From NCBI GenBank assembly GCA_947450605.1, contig CANFWB010000001.1, forward strand, positions 42,744 to 106,743: 64,000 bases of DNA, given 5' to 3'. Below are positions 17,991 through 25,492 of this stretch, piece by piece. The notes under the pieces were generated by a model. The model did no database searches, was not told where the DNA came from, and saw nothing but the letters and a program-made list of their open reading frames with translations. Source of the stretch: Burkholderiaceae bacterium. GTDB lineage: Bacteria; Pseudomonadota; Gammaproteobacteria; Burkholderiales; Burkholderiaceae. Position numbers and translations under genes: made by a program. Every line of letters begins with the position of its first letter. The stretch's first letter is position 1.

Positions 17991-18632
17991 TTAGAACTTG
18001 TAAGTCACGCCAACAGCTGGCATCCATGGGTTCAAAGTCAACTTGCCAGTACCTAATGACGGTGCGGCACTATTGGCATTGGTAACTGTAGACATAGTGG
18101 CGTATTTCACATCAAGGTTTAAGCCCCAATTTTTATCCAACATGTAATCGGCACCAATTTGACCAACCACACCAAAACTAGTATTCGATACTGTCAGGCC
18201 ATTATTTAACTGAGGAAAATTGGAACGATTGCCAAAAATGGTGTAGTTCACACCTGCACCAACGTAAGGTTTAAAAGCGCCCAACTCGGTAAAGTGATAT
18301 TGCAACAGTAATGAAGGTGGAAGTGCTGTAATTGATCCAGTAGTTCCGGGCACTGCATTGGAAACAATGTTCACCTTTTGCGGATAAGTTAACACTAACT
18401 CAGCAGCAATATTTTTGGTAAAGAAATAGCTCACATCAAACTCTGGCAGCCATTGATTTTGAGCTTTGATGTCATAGGTAGAAGCATTTCCGGATTGGCC
18501 ATTTTGCCAATTAGCCGACACTGCACGAATACGAACCATCCAAGGATTTTCTTCTGCTGCTTGTGCGTGAGCGGCGATTGGAGCTAATGAAGCGACTGCT
18601 GCCATGGCTGCTACTAGAGTTTTAATACGCAT
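17991..18632 (-). CDS. ompW: OmpW-family outer membrane protein
   Basis: The track frame starts at 18710, but the ATG at 18632 is right: AAGGGG lies 7 nt upstream and it begins a normal signal peptide (MRIKTLVAAM...AAHA). The mature chain of about 190 aa is an 8-stranded barrel of the OmpW family: ENPWMVRIRA opens it, VSYFFTKNIAAEL and FKPYVGAGVNYT are characteristic strands, and VGVTYKF is a C-terminal barrel end with terminal Phe. OmpW forms a narrow hydrophobic channel. Two FNR-type boxes upstream suggest oxygen control. Confidence 0.93.
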   Translation of the reverse strand: MRIKTLVAAMAAVASLAPIAAHAQAAEENPWMVRIRAVSANWQNGQSGNASTYDIKAQNQWLPEFDVSYFFTKNIAAELVLTYPQKVNIVSNAVPGTTGSITALPPSLLLQYHFTELGAFKPYVGAGVNYTIFGNRSNFPQLNNGLTVSNTSFGVVGQIGADYMLDKNWGLNLDVKYATMSTVTNANSAAPSLGTGKLTLNPWMPAVGVTYKF

Positions 18633-18696
18633 GATGTACCCCTTTTCTGTTATCAATTTGATGACTCTATTTTCAAAGTGATGTTGGGGCGGCAAT

Positions 18697-18710
18697 TTGA
18701 TGTAAATCAA
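18697..18710 (-). promoter_or_regulatory. FNR-type box, proximal to ompW
   Basis: TTGATGTAAATCAA is a perfect match to TTGAT-N4-ATCAA, centred about 72 bp upstream of the ompW ATG. This is consistent with a class II position if the transcript starts 25-35 bp before the ATG. Confidence 0.65.
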
Positions 18711-18768
18711 ATGCAGTAGCTACTGAAATTTTTTATGGGCTTAAAAGCAACACTGTTTTTATGAGTTT

Positions 18769-18782
18769 TTGATCTAGATCAA
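18769..18782 (-). promoter_or_regulatory. FNR-type box, distal to ompW
   Basis: TTGATCTAGATCAA is a second perfect FNR consensus match and a full palindrome. Its centre lies 72 bp further from ompW than the proximal box. It is 28 bp beyond the hemN stop, so it serves ompW rather than hemN. Confidence 0.6.
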
Positions 18783-18809
18783 ATAGTTCGGGTTGTCAGA
18801 CTTTTTTGA

Positions 18810-20225
18810 TCAAAGCACCTTGGAGTAAGTGCCTCTAGCCAGAGACTCCCTGAGATGACGGTCAAAGGTCATCGCTACACGTCTGGCTAGCAATCTACCT
18901 TTGATGGGTACAACAATCGTAGCGCCCTGCCACTCGAGGAGGCCAGCATCCTCTAGATGTTTGAGTTCCTCAATCTCCGTTTTGAAATAACTTGAGAAAT
19001 CGATGTGATGGGATTGAGCAAACTGCTCTGTATCTAGAGCAAATTGGCACATCAACTCACCAATCAACTCACGGCGGAGTAAATCATCTGTATCTAGCTG
19101 TAGACCCCGAAGCGTTGGTAGATGACCATCATCAATCGCCGCATAGTATTCATCCAGGGTGCGGACATTTTGAGAGTAGCTATCGTCGACCTTCCCAATA
19201 GAGGAAATACCAAAGGCCAGTAGATCGCACTCCGCCTGAGTGGAGTAGCCCTGAAAATTACGGTGTAACTTTCCTTCTTTTTGAGCAATTGCCAGCTCAT
19301 CATCCGGCTTAGCAAAGTGGTCCATACCAATAAACACGTACCCTGCCTCGCCCAATCGCTCAATCGTATTAGACAGAATGTCGAGCTTATCCGCAGCGCC
19401 TGGTAAATCAGCCTCGTCAATTCGGCGCTGAGGTTTAAAGATGTGAGGCAAATGTGCATAGTTATAGACAGAGAGGCGATCTGGACTCATCTTCAGTACT
19501 GCATCGACAGTCTCTTTGAAGGTCTCTGGTGTTTGCTTAGGTAGCCCGTAGATCAGATCTACGCTTCTGGATTTAAATCCATACTGCCTGGACCAATCCA
19601 TGACTGCCTGAGTCTCTTCAATGGTTTGTACGCGATGCACTGCTTGCTGAACCTCTAAATTGAAGTCTTGTACTCCAAGGCTGATACGGTTAAAACCCAA
19701 CTCAGCCAGTAAGGCAATATCAGCCTCGGTCACGCGGCGAGGATCAATCTCAATCGAATACTCACCACCAGGAAGTAAATCAAAATGCTCACGCGTGTGA
19801 TGCATTAACTCAATCATCTCTTCATGGGATAAAAATGTGGGAGTGCCACCGCCCCAGTGCAACTGAGTCACAGGAATTTTTCCCTGAGTACCCATGGCGG
19901 CGCAAACCATCGCCATTTCCTTGGCTAAATACTTGATGTACTTAGCGCTACGTCCGTGGTCTTTTGTGATGATTTTGTTGCAACCACAGTAGTAACAAAT
20001 GTTGGGACAAAACGGCAAATGAAAATATAGCGACAGTGGTTTGTTTACTTTAGCCACACGCTGTAATGCACCCAAATAATCCGCCTCACCAAATTCACCA
20101 TGAAAACGATCGGCGCTGGGATATGAGGTATAGCGCGGTCCATTGATGTCAAACTTTTGCAATAGCTCTGGATGAAAAAGTACTTCTTTTTCATTTGAGC
20201 TAGCCACAGAACCTACTGAACTCAT
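18810..20225 (-). CDS. hemN: Oxygen-independent coproporphyrinogen III oxidase
   Basis: A 471 aa radical-SAM enzyme that decarboxylates coproporphyrinogen III to protoporphyrinogen IX without oxygen. The CxxxCxxC cluster motif is in FCPNICYYCGC, followed by the HWGGGTPTFL motif, IEIDPRRV and the ISLGVQDF segment. The HemN C-terminal domain includes GYSTQAECDLLAFGISSIG. The length is that of true HemN (about 460 aa), not the shorter HemW. No FNR box is seen directly before its ATG. Confidence 0.95.
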   Translation of the reverse strand: MSSVGSVASSNEKEVLFHPELLQKFDINGPRYTSYPSADRFHGEFGEADYLGALQRVAKVNKPLSLYFHLPFCPNICYYCGCNKIITKDHGRSAKYIKYLAKEMAMVCAAMGTQGKIPVTQLHWGGGTPTFLSHEEMIELMHHTREHFDLLPGGEYSIEIDPRRVTEADIALLAELGFNRISLGVQDFNLEVQQAVHRVQTIEETQAVMDWSRQYGFKSRSVDLIYGLPKQTPETFKETVDAVLKMSPDRLSVYNYAHLPHIFKPQRRIDEADLPGAADKLDILSNTIERLGEAGYVFIGMDHFAKPDDELAIAQKEGKLHRNFQGYSTQAECDLLAFGISSIGKVDDSYSQNVRTLDEYYAAIDDGHLPTLRGLQLDTDDLLRRELIGELMCQFALDTEQFAQSHHIDFSSYFKTEIEELKHLEDAGLLEWQGATIVVPIKGRLLARRVAMTFDRHLRESLARGTYSKVL

Positions 20226-20244
20226 CAGAAATTAGTCTATTGAA

Positions 20245-21855
20245 TTATTGGGAAAGATAGTCAAGTGCAACTGCTTCTGCTACTTTAATCCCATCCACCC
20301 CTGCCGACAAGATTCCACCAGCATAGCCAGCACCCTCACCCGCAGGATATAAACCCTTGATATTGAGGCTCTGAAAATTTGCGCCTCTTGTAATGCGCAA
20401 TGGAGAAGATGTTCGCGTCTCAATGCCAGTCAGCACAGCATCCTTCATCGAAAAGCCTTTAATCTGCTTCTCAAACGCAGGGATAGCCTCTCGAATCGCT
20501 TCAATTGCATAAGCAGGCAAGGAGTCTGCCAGATCGGTCAGGTGAACTCCAGGCTTATAGGACGGCATCACGCTGCCAAATTCTGTAGAAGCCTTGCCCA
20601 CCAAGAAGTCTCCCACGAGCTGTCCAGGCGCTTCATAGGTCGACCCGCCCAGCTCATATGCTTTTGATTCCAAGGCCCTCTGAAACTCAATCCCAGCCAA
20701 AGGGCCGCCTGGGTAGTCTTCGGGGGTAATTCCGACAACAATGCCAGCGTTGGCATTGCGCTCATTGCGTGAGTATTGACTCATCCCATTCGTCACCACA
20801 CGATTGGGTTCAGATGTAGCGGCAACCACTGTGCCGCCCGGGCACATACAGAAACTGTAGACCGCGCGACCATTCTTGGCATGGTGAACTAACTTATAGT
20901 CAGCTGCGCCAATGAGCTCATTACCCGCATGTGGCCCCAGGCGAGCCTTATCAATCAGTGACTGTGGGTGCTCAATGCGGAAGCCTACCGAAAATGGTTT
21001 CGCCTCCATATAAACACCAGCCGCATGCAGTGCCTCAAAGGTATCGCGTGCGCTATGGCCTAAAGCGAGCACCACATGATTAGCAGCTAAATCAGGCTGC
21101 CCTTCTATTTTGATGCCCGTGATCTGATTATCTTGAATGTCAAAACCAGTCACCTTTTGTGAGAAACGAATTTCTCCACCAAGCTCGATAATTTCTTGGC
21201 GCATTTTTTCAACTACGCCAACTAAGCGGAAAGTGCCGATATGGGGCTTGGCTACATAACGAATTTCTTCTGGAGCACCCGCCTTAATAAACTCACTAAT
21301 CACTTTGCGACCGTAAAACTTGGGATCTTTAATTTGACTATAAAGCTTGCCGTCAGAAAACGTACCCGCTCCACCCTCACCAAACTGGACATTGGACTCG
21401 GGGTTCAGTACATTCTTACGCCAAAGACCCCAAGTATCCTGGGTGCGCTCACGCACTTTCTTACCTCGCTCCAGTACGATCGGCTTAAAGCCCATCTGTG
21501 CCAACACTAAAGCAGCAAAAATTCCACAAGGCCCAAAACCGACGACTACCGGGCGCTCAAAACTGTCCGCCTTGACTTGGGTGGCGTTTGCCACAAAGTG
21601 ATAGCTCGTATCTGGGGATGGCCGCACATGTACATCATTCGCAAATTGCTTGAGTAATTTTTCTTCATCCTTTACCGATAAATCGACGGTATAGATAAAG
21701 GCCAGAGCCACATTCTTTCTGGCGTCATAACTACGCTTAAAGATATCGGTCCGAATTAAGTCTTCAGGCTGGAGATTCAAACGCGTCAAAATCGCCTCTT
21801 CCAATGCCTCTGGGGCATGGCTAATAGGTAGGCGAAGTTCAGTAATACGGATCAT
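20245..21855 (-). CDS. FAD-dependent oxidoreductase (COG2509-like)
   Basis: The ATG at 21855 (MIRITELRLP) is chosen over the track start because related proteins begin this way. About 536 aa: an N-terminal small domain (to about 90), then a Rossmann FAD site VVVGFGPCGIFAALVLA with VLERGKKV, and the family hallmark NVQFGEGGAGTFSDGKLYS. The C-terminal end GLYPAGEGAGYAGGILSAG also binds FAD. These proteins are often annotated as predicted dehydrogenases; the substrate is unknown. It lies 19 bp upstream of hemN on the same strand and may be co-transcribed. Confidence 0.85.
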   Translation of the reverse strand: MIRITELRLPISHAPEALEEAILTRLNLQPEDLIRTDIFKRSYDARKNVALAFIYTVDLSVKDEEKLLKQFANDVHVRPSPDTSYHFVANATQVKADSFERPVVVGFGPCGIFAALVLAQMGFKPIVLERGKKVRERTQDTWGLWRKNVLNPESNVQFGEGGAGTFSDGKLYSQIKDPKFYGRKVISEFIKAGAPEEIRYVAKPHIGTFRLVGVVEKMRQEIIELGGEIRFSQKVTGFDIQDNQITGIKIEGQPDLAANHVVLALGHSARDTFEALHAAGVYMEAKPFSVGFRIEHPQSLIDKARLGPHAGNELIGAADYKLVHHAKNGRAVYSFCMCPGGTVVAATSEPNRVVTNGMSQYSRNERNANAGIVVGITPEDYPGGPLAGIEFQRALESKAYELGGSTYEAPGQLVGDFLVGKASTEFGSVMPSYKPGVHLTDLADSLPAYAIEAIREAIPAFEKQIKGFSMKDAVLTGIETRTSSPLRITRGANFQSLNIKGLYPAGEGAGYAGGILSAGVDGIKVAEAVALDYLSQ

Positions 21856-21943
21856 GGGTTCTACGATACACAGTAAATGGGGGTGATTTTCGAAATAATA
21901 CTGGCAGAGGCGGGTAAGCACAGTTTAAAGGCGATAATGCGCC

Positions 21944-22492
21944 ATGGCTCTACGCGCAACTATCCACAAAGCCGACGTCCACGTCGCAGACTCCGACCGC
22001 CACTATTACGGCAGTCACTCCCTCACCATCGCCAAGCATCCATCAGAAACTGAAGAGCGGATGATGGTTCGCATTATTGCCTTTGCCCTGCAAGCCCAAG
22101 AAGATTTGGCCTTTACTAAAGGCCTAAGCGATACGGATGAGCCAGATCTCTGGGTGAAGGATCTCACCGATGCCATTAAGCTCTGGATTGAAATTGGTCA
22201 GCCAGATGAGCGGCGTATCCTCAAAGCCTGTGGGCGATCTGATCAAGTGATCGTCTATTGCTATGGTGGACACACTAGCAAGATCTGGTGGGATGGCATT
22301 GCCAACAAGCTGACTCGTGCACGCAATCTCCAAGTCATCTCCATTCCGGCAGAGCAGGCCAAGGAACTCAATAAGTTAGTGGAACGCAGCATGGTTCTGC
22401 ATGTCAATATTCAAGATGGCGAAGCCTATGTATCTTCAGATATGGGCCAAGTCACCATCACCCCTGAGATTTGGCGCAGCCAGCAACAATGA
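21944..22492 (+). CDS. yaeQ: YaeQ family protein
   Basis: A 182 aa protein matching YaeQ throughout: MALRATIHKADVHVADSDRH at the start, DLTDAIKLWIEIGQPDERR in the middle and GGHTSKIWWDGI. The fold is PD-(D/E)xK nuclease-like with GQPDE-R and acidic residues at the expected places. Biological role unresolved; old reports of RfaH suppression are not firm. It overlaps the following PIN gene by 4 bp (ATGA). Confidence 0.9.
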   Translation: MALRATIHKADVHVADSDRHYYGSHSLTIAKHPSETEERMMVRIIAFALQAQEDLAFTKGLSDTDEPDLWVKDLTDAIKLWIEIGQPDERRILKACGRSDQVIVYCYGGHTSKIWWDGIANKLTRARNLQVISIPAEQAKELNKLVERSMVLHVNIQDGEAYVSSDMGQVTITPEIWRSQQQ

Positions 22493-22905
22493 AGCCTGTA
22501 GTTTTAGACACCAATATCTTGCTCGATATTTTTGTCTTCAATGATGAAAGGGCTGTTGATCTAAAACAAGCAATTCTGGGGCGGCGTATTCAGGCTGTGG
22601 CTAGTCAGAAGACGCTTGCAGAATTTGCTGATGTTCTCTCGCGCCCTCTCTTTAAGCTTGATGAGGAAACTCAGTTGGCTATTCTGGCTCAATGGAAATC
22701 CAACGCACAGCAAGTGGACGATTCCAACTTGGCACCTGCGCCCTGGAAATGCCGAGATACAGATGATCAAATCTTTTTGGATTTAGCCTATCAACTCAGG
22801 CCCACGATACTGATTAGTAAAGACAATGCAGTACTCCAGCTCGCCAATCGAGCAGCTCCAGAAGGCATTCTCATTACCAGCGACTACCAAGCCTTCAAAC
22901 TGTAG
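22489..22905 (+). CDS. PIN-domain protein, putative toxin without visible antitoxin
   Basis: The track start at 22471 lies inside yaeQ; the ATG at 22489 that overlaps the yaeQ stop (ATGA) starts the domain itself: [15 protein letters not shown]. About 138 aa with the PIN acidic residues: D in LDTN, E in [10 protein letters not shown], the D pair in [13 protein letters not shown] and ISKDN. This is the layout of COG1569-type ribonuclease toxins. No antitoxin gene is adjacent, so a housekeeping RNA role is possible. The 3' end overlaps the convergent gene by 11 bp. Confidence 0.82.
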   Translation: MKPVVLDTNILLDIFVFNDERAVDLKQAILGRRIQAVASQKTLAEFADVLSRPLFKLDEETQLAILAQWKSNAQQVDDSNLAPAPWKCRDTDDQIFLDLAYQLRPTILISKDNAVLQLANRAAPEGILITSDYQAFKL

Positions 22906-23911
22906 AGCTAAAGCGCAGACCCTTAGCCGCTTCAGCAGCAATCTCAAACGATTTCAAGCGTGCTTGATGATCAAAGATTTGGCCGGTGATAATAATTTCA
23001 TTGGCGCCAGTTAAATCTAGCCAACGTTGCATCTCGTTTCTTACCGTCTGCATAGACCCGACGGCTGAACAGCGCAAGGCATTAGTCGCAGTGACTTTTT
23101 CATGAGGCTCGCAAAAGTCGTCCAGACTCTCTATTGGCGGCGGTAATTGTCCTCGGGTGTTACGACGCATCCGAATCACATTTTGTTGCAAGGTAGTAAA
23201 TAAGTAACTTGCTTCCTCATCGGTATCAGCAGCCACGACATTCATCAAAAATGCTGAATAGGGTTTAGCCAACTTATCCGAAGGCTTAAACATCTCACGA
23301 TAGATCGGCATGGCATCAAGCAATTGCTCGGGAGCAAAGTGTGAGGCGAACGCATAAGGTAAGCCAAAGTAAGCAGCCAATTGAGCGCCATATAGACTGG
23401 AGCCCAATATCCAAATAGGCACCTCAGTATCAGCGCCCGGAATCGCCCTGACAGCCTGCCCCTCCTGAATCGGCCCAAAATAGTGCTGCAACTCACGCAC
23501 ATCCTGCGGAAAGCGGTCATCACCCCCCAGTAAATCTCGACGTAAGGCTCTTGCCGTCATCTGATCGGTGCCTGGGGCACGACCCAATCCCAACTCAATA
23601 CGACCAGGATAGATCGATACCAGCGTGCCAAACTGCTCTGCAATGACTAATGGAGCATGGTTAGGCAGCATCACCCCGCCCGACCCAACCAAAATAGTTT
23701 TTGTGCCCGCAGCAATATAGCCCACCAAGACTGCCGTCGCTGAACTGGCGTTACCGGTCATATTGTGATGCTCCGCTACCCAATAGCGGGTATAACCCCA
23801 ATTCTCTGCATGCTGCGCAACATCTAAAGAGTTTCGCAAGGCATCTGCAGCGGTAAATCCCTGGGGGATTGGAGATATATCTAGAATGGAGTACGGGACG
23901 CAATTTGTCAT
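22895..23911 (-). CDS. LLM-class flavin-dependent oxidoreductase
   Basis: The start at 23911 ([14 protein letters not shown]) is preferred to the track start. About 338 aa luciferase-like TIM-barrel: [18 protein letters not shown] opens it, YWVAEHHNM is the family signature, and [19 protein letters not shown] and [12 protein letters not shown] follow. This is the MsnO8/YhbW-like subgroup, which uses reduced flavin; the substrate is unknown. The gene is convergent with the PIN gene and divergent from the small gene at 23945, leaving only 33 bp for the promoter. Confidence 0.88.
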   Translation of the reverse strand: MTNCVPYSILDISPIPQGFTAADALRNSLDVAQHAENWGYTRYWVAEHHNMTGNASSATAVLVGYIAAGTKTILVGSGGVMLPNHAPLVIAEQFGTLVSIYPGRIELGLGRAPGTDQMTARALRRDLLGGDDRFPQDVRELQHYFGPIQEGQAVRAIPGADTEVPIWILGSSLYGAQLAAYFGLPYAFASHFAPEQLLDAMPIYREMFKPSDKLAKPYSAFLMNVVAADTDEEASYLFTTLQQNVIRMRRNTRGQLPPPIESLDDFCEPHEKVTATNALRCSAVGSMQTVRNEMQRWLDLTGANEIIITGQIFDHQARLKSFEIAAEAAKGLRFSSTV

Positions 23912-23944
23912 CCTTAGATCATACTGAGAAAGCACCTTTTTGAC

Positions 23945-24166
23945 ATGAGCAAACCAAAAATGGCCGATGCCGATGACGGCCTCTTTAAGCCGGGCAGTAA
24001 GTTGAAGCACATCAAGACTGGCGGGTTTTATAAGGTGGTGTTACTAGCCAATACTGAATCCAACCTTGAGCCAGCCTATGTCTATGAATCTTTACAATCG
24101 CATGATTTTTGGATTAGACCCAAGGCAGAGATGGAAGATGGTCGATTTGAGTTAGTCGATGCCTAA
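23945..24166 (+). CDS. DUF1653-like small protein
   Basis: A 73 aa protein with [18 protein letters not shown], an [16 protein letters not shown] middle and an end FELVDA. This pattern (short beta-rich repeat with a Y-x-x-L then W-x-R-P) resembles DUF1653 proteins. Function unknown. It precedes slyX by 21 bp in the same direction. Confidence 0.65.
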   Translation: MSKPKMADADDGLFKPGSKLKHIKTGGFYKVVLLANTESNLEPAYVYESLQSHDFWIRPKAEMEDGRFELVDA

Positions 24167-24187
24167 GATAAAGATAGAGGATTTGAA

Positions 24188-24391
24188 ATGACGGAAGATC
24201 GCATCACCAACCTTGAAATCAAGCTGAGCTTTACGGAAGATCTTATTGATCAACTCAATCAGACGATCTACAAGCAACAGCAGCAAATTGAATTTCTGTA
24301 TCGAGAACTGAAGTCGATCAAAGAACAGGCTAGCAGCGGGGATGGCGCAGGCAGCAATAACCCAAAAGATGAAATACCCCCACATTATTAA
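24188..24391 (+). CDS. slyX: SlyX family coiled-coil protein
   Basis: A 67 aa protein with an N-terminal coiled coil (RITNLEIKLSFTEDLIDQLN) and a C-terminal DEIPPHY end, both hallmarks of SlyX. SlyX is widespread in proteobacteria; its function is not settled. It is likely co-transcribed with the DUF1653-like gene. Confidence 0.88.
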   Translation: MTEDRITNLEIKLSFTEDLIDQLNQTIYKQQQQIEFLYRELKSIKEQASSGDGAGSNNPKDEIPPHY

Positions 24392-24416
24392 AGCCCTTGA
24401 TTAATTATTAATAAAG

Positions 24417-24437
24417 TTATATCATTTTTGATATAAT
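24417..24437 (+). promoter_or_regulatory. Promoter and operator of the HigBA-type module
   Basis: A perfect 8-bp inverted repeat TTATATCA-TTTT-TGATATAA (24417-24436) overlaps a TATAAT -10 hexamer (24432-24437), about 22 bp before the toxin GTG. XRE-type antitoxins repress their own operon through such palindromes, so binding here would block RNA polymerase. Protein binding is inferred. Confidence 0.55.
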
Positions 24438-24458
24438 TTATGGACGACTAAATGGATC

Positions 24459-24775
24459 GTGCATACCTTAAATACCACGGTTGATTTAGAGCTCGAAGCA
24501 CTTCCAGCGGATATCAGAAGTCGCTTTATTAGAGTTTCCGGATTGATTGAGCAGTTTGGTCCTCGGGATGTTGGCATGCCTCATATCAAATCCTTAGGTG
24601 CTAAATTTTGGGAAATACGAATCTCTGGCAGGGATGGCATTGCAAGAGGCATTTATATTTATGCGAGTGGGAAAAAAATTATCGTACTGCATGTGTTTAT
24701 GAAAAAACACAGAAAACCCCATCTGCATCTTTAGCGATTGCCGAAAAAAGGGCCAAACAGGCAAATTTAATATGA
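24459..24775 (+). pseudogene. HigB/RelE-type (Gp49-like) toxin with a -1 frameshift near the 3' end
   Basis: From the GTG at 24459 the frame encodes a Gp49-type RelE-superfamily toxin core (LEALPADIRSRF, GPRDVGMPHIKSLG, FWEIRISG, VLHVFMKK) but stops at 24734 after HRKPHLHL. In the -1 frame from the A6 run at 24702-24707 the expected family C-terminus appears: TQKTPSASLAIAEKRAKQAN, ending at a TGA (24773-24775) that overlaps the antitoxin ATG as ATGA. So one A has been lost, or the ribosome or polymerase slips there, or there is a sequencing error. If the break is real, the toxin probably lacks its basic C-terminus and may be inactive. An intact one would cleave mRNA on the ribosome. Confidence 0.75.
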
Positions 24776-25077
24776 CGAAGATTTCCAATTTACATAAAAA
24801 GTGGATTAAAAATCCTGAGTATAAAAAGGCTTACGATGAATCTCGCGTGAAATTTGAAATTGCTCAAGAGGTGATCGAGGCGCGCATGAAACGTGGATTG
24901 TCCCAGGAAGAGCTGGCAGCACTCATGAGTACATCTCAATCTGCGATAGCCAGACTGGAAAGTGGTGCCGGACTACCATCACTGAGAACCTTAACAAAGC
25001 TTGCAGCAGCAACCAATACTCATATAGAAATTCACTTTAAGCCCATTAAAAATTCGAAGCAAAAATTAGCCGCCTAA
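24772..25077 (+). CDS. HigA-type XRE antitoxin
   Basis: A 101 aa protein with an N-terminal helical part and a Cro/CI-type helix-turn-helix: RGLSQEELAALMSTSQSAIARLESG, typical XRE spacing. It would bind the toxin and repress the operon at the palindrome upstream of the toxin gene. Its ATG overlaps the ancestral toxin stop (ATGA). It appears intact even though the toxin frame is broken. Confidence 0.88.
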   Translation: MTKISNLHKKWIKNPEYKKAYDESRVKFEIAQEVIEARMKRGLSQEELAALMSTSQSAIARLESGAGLPSLRTLTKLAAATNTHIEIHFKPIKNSKQKLAA

Positions 25078-25141
25078 TCCCTTGCAAAAATCAGTTACGA
25101 TTGATGTAGATTTTAGAAAAACCATCGAAAGGGAGCTCATC

Positions 25142-25489
25142 ATGGGTAACTTAGTACCGTTTTTAGTCCAATGGGGTTTAACCTCTTTATCCCTCTGGGT
25201 TGCCAGCTATCTGTTTAGCGGCCTACGTTTTGCGGATGGCGGATCATTGCTGATCGCAGCCCTGCTGCTTGGATTTGCCAATGCCATTGTCAAGCCATTA
25301 TTAATTCTGTTTACCTTGCCACTGACAGTCCTCACCATGGGATTGTTTTTGCTGGTTGTGAATGCCTTAGTACTGATGTTGGTTTCTGCAGTAGTCAGTG
25401 GCTTCTCAATCTCTAGCTTCTGGACAGCCTTCTTTGCCAGTATCTTTATTTCTTTATTCAGCTTATTTGTGAGCGGAATCCTGTTTTAA
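25142..25489 (+). CDS. Phage holin family 4 / YvlD-like membrane protein
   Basis: The track start (TTG, 25082) adds 20 residues of no use; the ATG at 25142 has GGGAG 8-9 nt upstream and opens MGNLVPFLVQWG. About 115 aa with four membrane helices and the family pattern LLGFANAIVKPLLILFTLPL. YvlD/PF04020 proteins are small inner-membrane proteins of unclear function; the holin name is historical and nothing phage-like surrounds it. It ends 3 bp before the convergent asmA-like gene. Confidence 0.85.
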   Translation: MGNLVPFLVQWGLTSLSLWVASYLFSGLRFADGGSLLIAALLLGFANAIVKPLLILFTLPLTVLTMGLFLLVVNALVLMLVSAVVSGFSISSFWTAFFASIFISLFSLFVSGILF

Positions 25490-25492
25490 GCA

